Of a stretch of DNA of 64,000 bases, positions 9,701-21,700 are shown one piece after another. Position numbers and translations under genes: made by a program. Under the pieces are notes generated by a model. That model ran no database searches. It was not told where the DNA came from and saw only the letters and a list, made by a program, of their open reading frames with translations. Each line of letters opens with the position of its first letter. The stretch's first letter is position 1. Location: NCBI GenBank assembly GCA_905221605.1, contig CAJNDS010001224.1, positions 1,309,056 through 1,373,055 on the forward strand, given 5' to 3'. The stretch comes from Symbiodinium natans. Lineage: Eukaryota; Sar; Dinophyceae; Suessiales; Symbiodiniaceae.

Positions 9701-12700
9701 GCCTATAGACGCAGTGTTCTGGCATCCCGGGGCTTCCGGGACCTGGTGGAGTGCGGTGGTTTGGGGTGGTTTGGGGTTGGTTGTTGGCTTTGTTGGTTTA
9801 GGGTTTAGGGTTTAGGATTTGGGGGTTAGGGTTTAGGGTGAGTCAGGGTTTAGGGTTCAGGGTTGAGGGTTTAGATCCAAGCCTGGCAAGGCCACACGCC
9901 TTCCCACCACTACAATCAGGCCGGATCTCTTTCACAGGTCCACAGTAGTGCCTATGCGCATCTCCCAAAATGAGGCTCGCCCCCCCCCCCCCCCCCCCTT
10001 ATACACACCAGCATCATGTTTATCGCACTCTCCCTCCCAAGGCCCCCCTTTCCCCCCCCCCCCCCCCCCCCCCCTAAAAAAACCAAAAACAAAAATAACA
10101 AAACCAGAGGCTAAACATAACAAGGGGCTTCGTGCCATTTTGCCTTCTTCGGATGCGGGTCCTGGAGATGTATTACGGATTTATGGGCGGTCGGTCTTGT
10201 GGGGGTATGTCAACCTTGTGATGCTAACCTCGTGCAATGGTTTAGGGGCTTAGGGTTTGGGGTCCCAAAGACTCCAGGTCCCATACCCCAATGACGGAAC
10301 ATCCCCTGCATCATATGAGGATGCCTACCATGATTTCAGGTATGCTCCTTAATGAAGTGGTCTGGGAGTCTGGGTGTGAACGTCAGGAGTTGGGAGGTCG
10401 TGTTGTTGCATTGTACGTAGACACATATACAGTATATTATCTGTACACATCAAGCAGCAATAAGAATGAGTAAGTACAAGAAACAGTTGCAAATTACAAA
10501 CTTTGTTATTCATGAACCACAAGTGCCCATGGATCTTAGAACATTCGTTCCAATCTAACTATTGTTGGAGTATATGCTCAAGTGGTTTAGGGCTTTCTGT
10601 TCAGAGTCTCCAGTTCTGAGTCTCCAGTTCAGAGTCTCCAGTGTCTGAGAACTTTCCCAGAGAGCCGAACATCCCTCATTAAGGAACACTTTCTGCTGGA
10701 TTCCTGAATGAAGGGTTCGACAGAATAGGGTTGGTGGTGTAGAAGAATTCGGGCTCAGGTTTTAGGGTTCGAGGTTAGGGTTTAGGGTTTAGGGTCTATA
10801 AGGCTCGCACGCAAGTCCCTAAGAGCCCCCGATGGTATCACAGGCGAAGCTGCGTGCCAAAAACCACTCCGCCAAGACTAAAACCCTGACTCCGAAACAA
10901 GATCCCCAGCCCAAGCCCAAGCCCAAAACCCCTTATTTAAGGAATATGTCTTAAACCATATGGGGATCCTTTTATGATCAAGGGTGTATTCCTTAAATAA
11001 AGGGTATTGGGCTCTGTCGGTCCCCGAGTCTGCAGGTCGAGCCTGCGGAACCTCCCATAGGAGCCAGCAGTCTTCTGCTGCGCACAGGCGACCATCACCC
11101 AGTCTGACCTGTGCGGCTTTACCCAACTCTCGTCGACCAAGATGCCTGGCCACATTGGACCTGGGTCAAGGGGTGAGGATTTAGGGTTCAGGGTTTAGGG
11201 TTTAGGGTTTAGGGTTTAGGGGAACATTCGGGCCCCTGAGCCTGGTGTAGGTGCAAGCGCCGCACCAAGGTGCGACTCATTCTTCGAACCTGTAGTTGTT
11301 TGTATATATCATTTTTGTGGGTATGTAAGACCAACGCGAATATCCAGACATGTTCTTCTTATTATTATTGCACCCGCGTGTTATGGTTCAAAGGGAGTGT
11401 AGGAACTCCGTGTCCACAGATCTGTGTAAAATCGTTAGGTGCGCCTCTTGTGCTCGGGCCCAGGCGTAGTTCAGGGTTTAGGGGTATTGGGGTTTCGGGT
11501 TTAGGGTTTTGGGTTTAGGGTTATTAGGGTTTGGGGTTATTTGGGTTTAGGGTTCTTCAAGGGACCCCAATGTCTAGGACCCAGATAGGCTCTTATTCCA
11601 CTTTTTAAGGGGGTTTAGGTTCCCTTATACAAGCCCCTTTAAACAAAGAAAGGGTACGCGCTCGCTTTAATTGCTCTTGGGTCCATTGTCAACTATGAAA
11701 CTCGGTGCACCAGAAAGCTACGATTGGGGGGTCAAGGCTTTTGCGTACACGAACTGGACATGGTTTCTTTGGAAAGTATGATTGTTCGGGGGCTCGGAGG
11801 GTTCAAAAGGGTTTTGGTTGGGATGTTCCCCCTTATACTATCAGTCCTTAAAATGGGGATTGCAGTGCCCCCTACTAGAACCCTCAACCCTAAACCCTAG
11901 GCAAAAAACCCTCAATTAAGGACTGTTAGTATAAGGGGGAACATCCCAAGGTTTTGGGTCCAAGGTCTTGGGGTTGCTCTGCAGATATGTACGACATGGT
12001 GGTCCCAGCTGATGCTCTGAGTCTGGGGATTCGGGTTTAGGGCTTAGGGCTTAGGGTTTAGGGTCTAGGGTCTAGGGTTTGGGGGTCAGAGGCTTCAAAG
12101 GCTTCAAAGGCTTCAAAAAGTCCAGGAAATCATCTCCGAGCCCCACCAAGGACACCCCACGAGGTCGTGGGCTTCATGGGTGACCTCTTCGGCAGGCTGC
12201 ACGTCTCTGCTTCCAGAGAGCCCGTTAAAAGCCCCAGAATTCAGGAACAGACCTTAAACCATGTGGGGATCCTTAAACCACATGGGGTCCTTAGTATGAT
12301 TGAAGGGCATCTTCCCTAGAAAATCAGGGTTTTTAAGGGGCCCCTCTGGGAATGCCGCGCCCGCGTCCTCCGGAGTTCAGGTTCGACGCTCTCGCGAGCG
12401 AGTTTGGCATCTACAAGGTGGAAACGGCGGCTTGGCTTAGGCCCTAACCCTCAACCGCAAAAAGACCCTGAAGCCAGAACCCTTACTAACGTCTCTGAAC
12501 TCAAGTCTGAGTAACACATAGTTACACAGGGGTTGTATTTCCCAGAGAGCCACACACCCCTGAATGCTGAATTATAAATATGGATCCTTGGTGTCATCGA
12601 AGGTCCTCAATCTGAATTTAGGGGGTTTAAGGGCTCTCTGGGTATTTTCTGTAACTAGGACGTGTTGGTCTGTCCTGGCTGATAGAGGGTGGAAAGATGT

Positions 12701-15700
12701 AAGTTGTGGGGGCGGGGGGGGGGGGGTTGTGTCTACTTAACGGGTTCAGGGGTTAGGGGAGAAGGGGTTTAGGGGTTTAGGTGTTTTTTTGTTTATTTTT
12801 TGTTGGGGGGGGGGGGGGGGGGGGGGGGGAAGGGAAGGGGTTTAGGGTTTAGGGGTTTTAGGGGTCCTTCTTACAGTGTAGGGGGGCCCTAATTCAGAGC
12901 AGCCCCCTCTCGTAGTGCATTTGGCCGTTGGGGTGACTCATGGTGGCCAATGTATAGGTTTCAGGGCCTGTGAAGACGGTTCGATGGCCTAAACCCGAAA
13001 CCCTAAAAATCAAATAATAGGGTCTACTTGTGTTATAGGGTTCTTACGGGAGGGGGGGAGGTTCAGGGGATGTATGTAACCCAAGTTCCCCGAATACTCC
13101 CACTACTAAGGCTCCCTAAGCTTCCCTAAGGTTCCCTAGGTACATACCCTCCCTTGAGGACCCTGTCATTGTGGACTGAGGCAAGCATGCTTGAAGGTTC
13201 ATGGGTAGTTATAAGTAGGGTTATAAATAAGCGCCCTGACTAAGGTTGTAAGAAGTTTGGTTCCCCTACTTCTAAACGCCACTAATAGCAACCCTAAACC
13301 CTCTAAACCCTAAACCCTAAACCTCCAAGTAGCAGTTTCACATTGGCTGCAGAGCCGCAGCACACGGGCTGAGACCGGATGATTCCTCGCCTGGCTTGTC
13401 CGAGTAAGAGCGATGAAACTTCAAATTAGAGTTCAGGCTGATGGGTTCATCTAAACCCTAAACCCTAAACCCTAAACCCTAAACCCTAAACCCTAAACCC
13501 TAAACCCTAAACCCTAAACCCTAAACCCTAAACCCTAAACCCTAAACCCTAAACCCTAAACCCTCACTCCGTGCGTTTGAGGTTGGCGACGCGTACATCG
13601 CTGGCATGGCCTGGGTCACGGGCGAGTCGTGGCTTAGGAAGCCGGCCTAGGGTTTAGGGTTTAGGGTTTAGGGTTTGGGGTGTGGGGTGTGGGGCGTGGG
13701 GTTTAAGGTTTAGGGTTTAGGGTTTAGGGTTTAGGCACGTGCACTTAGGCAGGTTTAGGGCTCAAAAGGGTTTAGGGAACGGAGTGGCCCCGGGGATTTC
13801 GTGGCTTCGAGTTGGACTAGAAGTTTGAAGTTCCATCGAGCTCTAATGTTTACAGGTCGCCCAACACCACCTTCAGGGCTGGCTTTAGGGTCAAGGGTTG
13901 GGCGTGTAGGGTAACCCTAAAGCCTAAACCCTAACCCTAAACCGTAAACCCTAAACCCTAAACCCTAAACCCTAAACCCTAAACCCTCAACCCTCAACCT
14001 CGTGTAGAATGTGGGGGGGGTGAGGCCCGATGCCTCCAAGTATGTCGGGGTTCTTAATGTGGGGAGTTACGAAAATAGGGGTGCCCTAGGGTTTAGGGTT
14101 TAGGGTTTTAGGGTTTTAGGGTTTACTTGGAGGTTCATGGTACTTACTAACCACTTATAACTGGGCTTATGGCCCTACTTATAACTGGGATAACCCCTAT
14201 AAGGCCCTTTAGGGGTATTTATATGTAGGGTTATAAGTACAGTTCTAAGTGGTTAGTAAGTACCATGAACCTTCAAGTAATATGGACCCCCCCCCCCCCC
14301 AATAGTAGGATTCCCTGACAAGAACCCCAAGAAGGTACCCCCGATTTCGGAAACCCCCATGTGAGCTGAGGTCTTCGTGGCTCATTGTAAGGGGTATGGC
14401 ATGCTCTGGGGAATGCACCCCAATATGTCTGTGACAGTGACGCGGGGTGTGCCGCTGTACCCAGAGAGCCCAAGACCCCTTTAGCCTTTAATTCGGGTGT
14501 TCGGACTCTTTTGTGGAACTGCTGTGTGGCAGAGAAACAGGGCCGTGCACACACTAGGAATACGCCTGGATCTTCAATTCGATCCTGATCCGGACATCTG
14601 TCTTACACTGAGCCATTGAAAGCCTTCAAGGAAGTTCGCAAGAAACAAGCCCCCCTGCCATGCCCTTAAACCCTAAACCCTAAGCCCTAAGCCCTAAGCC
14701 CTAAGCCCTAAGCCCTAAGCCCTAAGCCCTAAGCCCTAAGCCCTAAACCCAACGGGAAGTGACCTTCCGAACATGTAAGAATCTCAGGATGACGGCGTTC
14801 CCTTGCAAAAGCTGACTGAAAAGAACTCGGCGTTGCAGGTGGGAGGGGGGCAGCTTGCACCCTGAAGAGCATAGTTAGGGTTTAGGGTTTAGGGTTTAGG
14901 GTTTAGGGTTTCGGGTTTCGGGGTTCGGGCTTCAGGTTTTTGAATTTTCGGGTTTGGGGTTTAGGGTTTAGTACTGTATGGGGGCCCTACACGATTCTTC
15001 CTGAATTTAGGGGCCATTGGGTTTCCTGGGTCCAGCGCAACTTGTCGCAGAACGTGCGGGGCCGTCATGATGTAGAACAACCCTAAACCCTAAACCCTAA
15101 ACCCTAAACCCTAAACCCTAAACCCTAAACCCTAAACCCTAAACCCTAAACCCAAAACCCTAACTTGCACCAATGGACCAAAGGTCCGGTTTCTGCTCAC
15201 TAGACCGTAACTTTACTACCCGAAAACGCTCACCCTAAACCCTCGGATTACTTAAGCCCGTACACCCTGCTAAGCCCTAAACCCTAAGCCAAAAAAACCC
15301 TAAACCCTATTCCCAATGAAGGCGGGTTTTAAGCGCTCTTTGGGGAGCTGCCCTATGAGCCCTCGCGATGCCCTGGCCTGGAGGTGGTGAAATTCGGCCT
15401 GGCGATGATCAAGGACGGGGTTGGGGTGGTGTAGTTTAGGTTTAGGGTTAGGGTTTGGGGTTTAGGGTTTAGGGTTCAGGGTTCAGGGTTTAGGGTTTAG
15501 GGTTTAGGGTTTGAGTAGGGTTTTGGGTTTGAGTAGGGTTTTGGCTGGGGAAAGGAAGTTCGGGTGGGGGTGGGGGAGGGAGGGGGCGCCGAGCAAGGCG
15601 CCGGAAGCCTGGAACCTCGTCTTCCTCGACTCCCAACCCAGAGAGTTTAGGGTTTGGGGTTTAGGGTTTAGGGTTTAGGGTTTAGGGCGAGCTTGACTTT

Positions 15701-18700
15701 CCCTATACGATCTCAGGGTAATTCCTTAAAGGGGCGTTGCCCCAAAGTGTACTGCTCTGGGAACAAGCGTCGGCGCATCCCATGTCTTACTGTTGGTTAG
15801 CAGGGAACTTTAAAGGGTATATATATATATATATATTTATTTATTTATATAGAATCCTTTAAAGGGTATATATGGATCCACATTCCCTCATTCCCTGCTC
15901 ACCAGCAGTAAGATGTGCAGCAGCCGACAGCCCTATAGGCGACTGCAGACTGGGACGAGGGCATGAAGATGAAAAAGCTGGTGGAGCCCAACGCGGATGC
16001 CTCGACTTCTGTGGTTAGGGTTTAGGGGTTTTGAGGTTTAGGGTTTAGGGTTTAGGGTTAAGGGTGGCGTTGAGGGCTTTGGGCTTCAGGTGTGTAGTTC
16101 GACAGCTTGGGATCGAGGATCTGCTTGGAGCATGTTCTGGCTCATTATCTGAGCTGCGAGCAAGAGCAAGAAATCACCCAAACCCTGGCGGGCGGCCAAA
16201 AGACCAAGCCCTTAACCCTAAACTGGAGGGTTTCGTGGTTGTGAACCCCTAAACCCTGATAGCGCGCACATTTGCATGGGAGACCTGCTCGCAGTATGGC
16301 TTGGCTGCTAGGCAGATGGCTAAGTAGCCCTAGACTTAAGCCCTGTCCGGAGCACCTGACTGCTAAGGTGAGAGTCACCTGTCGCGTTGGCCCTGGCCTT
16401 ACTGTGTCAGTGTCTCAAGTCCCAAAGGAGGATATCTTCGTCATAGTTGGCATAGTTGGGTAATATTTGCAGTTTTTAAGGGTACTAGAACCGATAAGGA
16501 ATAGAAATCTAGATTTTTCATCTTCTCCCCACCATGAGCTAGATACGGTCAGGATTCGCGGGTTTCGGGGTGTGTGAAATTTGGGGTGGGGTCTGTCGCC
16601 AAGCCATTCTACACCTTGGCTCGGAGAGCTGAGGAGCACCTCATAGCCCAGAGAGCCCAAAACACCTTTAATTAAGGACTATACCTTAAACTAGAAAGGG
16701 ATCCTTAGTATGATTTCAGGTGTTATTCCTTAAGCAAAGGGGGTAGTGGGCTCTTTGGGTACCAGTTTTGATCCCAAACCCTAAACCCTAAACCCTAAAC
16801 CCTAAACCCTAAACCCTAGGTTTTGAAAAAAGCAAAATGGCTCAGGTGTGCACCATGGCCAGTGCATCGGCGGGATTGTGGGTGCCAGTCTGAGCTCGAA
16901 GCTGTGGTTTAGGGTTTTAGGGTTTAGGGTTTAGGGTTTAGGGTTTAGGGTTTAGGGTTTAGGGTTTAGGGTTTAGGGTGTTAGGGTTTTAGGGTTTTAG
17001 GGTTTACTTGGAGGTTCATGGGACGTAATAACCACTTCTAGCTGGGCTTATAACCCTACTTATAATTGGGAATACCCCTATAAGGCCCTTTACGGGTATT
17101 ATAAGTAGGGTTATAAGTACAGTTGTAGTGGGTTAGTAAGTACCATGAACCTTCAAGTAGGGTTGAGGGTTTAGGGTTTAGGATCAGCTTACCTGCTCCA
17201 CAGAGGTCCAGCCTGTCGACGCAGTCACCCTTGCCGCGACACCCAAACCGACACACCCACATGCTAGCAACTCTGAGGCAGTTCTGAGGTTAAAACCACG
17301 GACATGGCCACCCTCATAGCACTTGAGTTTTTGGGGCAGATGGGTCATACTCTGGAGCAATTTCGGCGGCCTGAACTACTAATGTTGCACCCGGTTTAGT
17401 GTGGGGGGCCCCCCCCTCCCCCTGGACAGTCGAGGCGCGGATGGGATCCTGATTACACGGCCCCGGGGGTTCATATGATTTTAATAGGGAGGAGCTTAGA
17501 TAAGTTCAAAAGGGGCAGTGATGCCCGGCTATCTTTTTTAAAGGCGCGGCACGTGGAATTTTCTTACGGCGCCCGGACGGTTTGTCTTTAAAGAGGGACT
17601 CCCAAACAGTCAGGGTGTCCTGAATAATTCGGCCAGTTTGTCTTTAAAGCGGGGGCCCATACTAAACGGGTGCAACATTATTTGCTTAAGACCTCCCCCC
17701 CCCCCCCCCCCCCACCACAACAAAAAGGTTCTTCCTTACAAGGGCAATTCTATCTGTTATTTTATTGGTGGTTTTTAAGCAACTAGTAGTAACAGTAAAG
17801 TGGTATACATATGGGGGGCTCACGATAATAACGAACCCTCAATATAGACCCACAAATAGTAGGGTCCCTTTGCAAGAAGGACCCCAATAAGGTACCCCCT
17901 AATTTCGGAAACCCCCATATGTGCGGAGAGGCTCTTGAGGCTGACCTGTCCATCGCGTGCACGTTTTGAGCTCCTTTGAGGGTGGACGACTGGGTCATGC
18001 GAACCTTGCGTGATGGCCGGTTGGCTCAAGGACCCGATGTAGCAGAAAGTCGTTGCCAGTGCATCAAGAGGCCCCTGACAGCAAGATGGCCCTTATGGTA
18101 CAGGTGAGTCTGCTGAGTGGCAGGACGGTTTGTGTGGAAGCAGGCCTGGACGAGTGTGTAGGAGCGTTAAAGAGCAGGGCCCAGGAGGCCCTGGCAGTTA
18201 AGCGGGGCAGACTCTTGGACTCCTCTGGACGCGTACTGGATGGAGCAGCCACACTTGAGGAGTCTGGGCTGGGGAACGGTTGTTTGTTGACCTTTCAGAT
18301 GAGCAGGGTGCAGGTTCGCGGCAACGACTCTGCTTTTGCCATCATTCTGGGCGATGGGTCTGTTGTGACCTGGGGTGATGCTTATGGTGGCGGTGACAGC
18401 AGTGCTGTGCAAGGTCTGCTGAAGAATGTGCAAGAGATCCAAGCTACCCTATGGGCGTTTGCATCCATTCTGGGCGATGGCTCTGTTGTGACCTGGGGCG
18501 ATGCTGACTACGGTGGCGACAGCAGCTACGTGCAAGATCAGCTGAAGGACGTCCAGCAGATCCAAGCGGGCCGCTACGCTTTTGCTGCCGTTCTGGGCGA
18601 TGGTTCTGTTGTGACCTGGGGCGATGATGAGTATGGCGGCGACAGCAGCACTGCGCAAGGTCAGCTGAAGGATGTGCGGCGGATCCAAGCTACCCACGCA

Positions 18701-21700
18701 GCTTTTGCTGCCCTTCTGGGCGACGGGTCTGTTGTGACCTGGGGCCATGCCGACAATGGTGGCGAAAGTACTGCTGTGCAAGGTCAGCTAACGGACGTGC
18801 AGCAAATTCAAGCTACCAACACAGCTTTTGCTGCCATTCTGGGTGATGGGTCTGTTGTGACCTGGGGCCATGCGGAGCACGGTGGCGACAGTAGCGGCGC
18901 TCAAGGTCAGCTGAAGGATGTGCAGCGGATCCAAGCTACCGACGCTGCTTTTGCTGCCCTTCTGGGTGATGAGTCTGTCGTGACCTGGGGAAATGCCGAG
19001 AGAGGCGGCGACAGCAGTGTTGTGCAAGCTCAGCTCAAGGACGTGCAGCAAATCCAAGCATGTGCATGGGCTTTTGCAGCCATTCTGAGCAATGGCTCTG
19101 TTGTGACGTGGGGTGATGCTGGCTATGGTGGCGACAGTAGTGCTGTGCAAGGTCAGCTACAGGACGTGCAGCAGGTCCAAGCTAACCTCACAGCTTTTGC
19201 TGCGATTCTAAGCAATGGGTCTGTTGTGACTTGGGGCGATGTTCAGCATGGTGGCGACAGCACTGACGTGCAGGATCAGCTTCAGGACGTGCGGGAGATC
19301 CAAGCGAACGACATGGCTTTTGGTGCCATTCTGGGCAATGGCTCTGTTGTGACCTGGGGCAATACGTCATGTGGTGGCGACAGTAGTTGTGTGCAAGGTC
19401 AGCTGAAGGATGTGGAGCTACTCCAAGCTGCCGGCACGGCTTTTGCCGCCATTCAGCGCGATGGGTCTGTTATGACCTGGGGCTATGCTGTCTCCGGTGG
19501 TTACAAGATCAGCTGAAGGCTTTGGGACGAACTGCAGATTCAAACACTTGACCGCATATTTGCTGCGAATCTGGGGGGCTCCTGTGACTTTGTAAGCTTA
19601 ATTTGGGGTGCAGGGTTGGTGTGCGGGACATTTTGATTTGGATCTTCGGAGTTATGCAGAGTTTACACAGCCAGGCTTTGGTGTCAAGCGCCTGGGCTCC
19701 CGAAAGTCTCAGCACCCACTGTTTGGTGTTGAGACCCGTGAAGGTTTTGATGCACACAAACGGCTCGTGAAAGTATTGCTTTAAGAATTAATTAAAGTTG
19801 TAGTCATCCTCACCACCATCAGGCAGAAAGCGCAACGCTTAATTTGGGCCAGTTCTTGTTTTTTTTTGTTTTTCGGTCCCTCCGGTTTTGGGGGGGATGG
19901 TGAGGAGCGGCACTAGCCATGCCTCCACCTTGGATGAGCACCCTTTCCCGCCCCGCCCCCGCCCCCCCCAGCCGAACTCCCCGAAGCCCATACCAAAAGC
20001 CCTAAACCGAGCTAGGCCATGTGAGCGTTTCTAGGCGAAGCCCCAGTGATGATCGTTGAACGATGTGGGTCCTTTCGGGTTTCTGTTGAATTGGTGCGTG
20101 GTTGATGAGAGATTGATGCTTATATCAGTTATATCTTTTCGCTGCGTAGGGCGAAAACCCAACTGGACCAACAGAACCTTTTCCTTCCCAGAACGGCAGA
20201 CTCATCCCTGCAGTTCGGCCAGCCATGCGGGAGCGAAAAAAAACCTAAACCCCAAACCCCGAACCCCAAACCCTAAACCCTAAACCCTAAACCCTAAACC
20301 CTAAACCCTCTCACTGGCCTCCTGCTCCAGCGCTCAGCAGCCGCTTCCCCATCTTCCTGCCGCTGTAAGTGGTCGCCTCATCCCCCGGCACCCAGCTGAA
20401 GATCCATGACCGTAGCTCAGAAGCACCCCTGTCCCCTGGCTGCGGCATTTTTCCTCGCTATTTCGGCCAAGCTGCTGCCGCTTCCCTGGGGCCGGCTTGG
20501 GCTTTGTGCCTGCCCGCGCAGAGCACTTGCTCTTGATTTTGCGCTGGGATTGGCTGTGTGCCTTGGCCGGTGCACGTGCCCTGCCTCTCTTCTGTACGCG
20601 CTTCCCCGAGGTTTGGCACTGTGCCGCCGCCTCCGCCTCCTCTCCCTCCTTCTCTCCATGCGCGCCAGGGAGTTGGCTTAACACTGTCAATGCCTTCATG
20701 GCTTTCTTAGGCCCATGCCTACGCCATCTCTGTTCCGGCTGTTCTGCGGCACCTGCCTCCTGGCTTTGGTGCATGCTGCTTTGTGTCTTACCTGCCTCCC
20801 CTGTCCCTTTCTCTGTGCTCCTTGTTGGGAGGGGCCATTTAGAACTTCTCCTTAGCTGTCAGCCCCCTTGGCTGCATCCGTCCCTTCAGGCCAAGGCCGC
20901 CGAGCCCAACAGCCAAGCCCCGACCGTAAAAACGACCTGCACAATGGAGCCTGGAGGGCTGAAGCCACTACGATCTGATGTTCTCCCTTAAACCCTATAT
21001 ACCCTTCAGCTATTCGGGTGGCAAAAGCCCAAACTCTAGCAGCCTGATGTCCTCACATGATGTCCGGTATGGGGTACATCTGGGATTCCGAAGCAACAAC
21101 CATCCAGCGCTATGGTGGTCACCCCGCTGTGCTGGAGACGGGCCAGCACCACTAGTGGTTATAGTTATAAACCCATGAAGCCGACTTTTATACTACCAAT
21201 TGCTTAAGCCCCCCCCCCCAAAAAAAAAAAAAACATAAAAGATATTCTTCCTTATTAGGGGTAGTATAGGAATTACTTTTTTGCTCATTTTTCGGGTGTT
21301 CTTAAGCAAGTAGTAGTACACTAGGTCTTACTTGCACGGGGAACCTTGGCCGTATCGGCTTGCGAGGCACTGGGATGATGCGCTACCACCTCTTTGGGCA
21401 GTTCATGGGCCAGGCGAGGAGGGTTAAGACGGGTAAGGGCTGAAGCTACAGCGGCTTAAGGCCTGCAGCTTGCAAAGGCTTTCAGCGGTCAGCGTGAGCT
21501 CGCTGTGCTTTGAGTCATGCGTTCCAGCCTGGGCCGTAAGCCCTTGGCTTTAGCACACCCCGTGCCTCCCATGACATGACAAGGGCTTAGGCCCCTCAAT
21601 CCCCAAACCCTGAGCCCCTTTGGAGACATGCCCTTGTCACCTCCAAGAGTTCTCTGCGTTGAAAAGGGTTTCAGATGTTGGGGCTTCGGAGCTTTGAATC

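Noticed and set aside
9932-10253. Glycine- or proline-rich frames
   Set aside because: Produced by two poly-C runs.
17386-17405. TAATGTTGCACCCGG... considered as a promoter or integration site
   Set aside because: It is the terminal repeat of family K, paired with its complement at 17673-17691.
18053-18085. Upstream extension of the RCC1-like frame from TTG
   Set aside because: No reason to invoke a non-ATG start; ATG 18086 leaves the ubiquitin-like domain complete.
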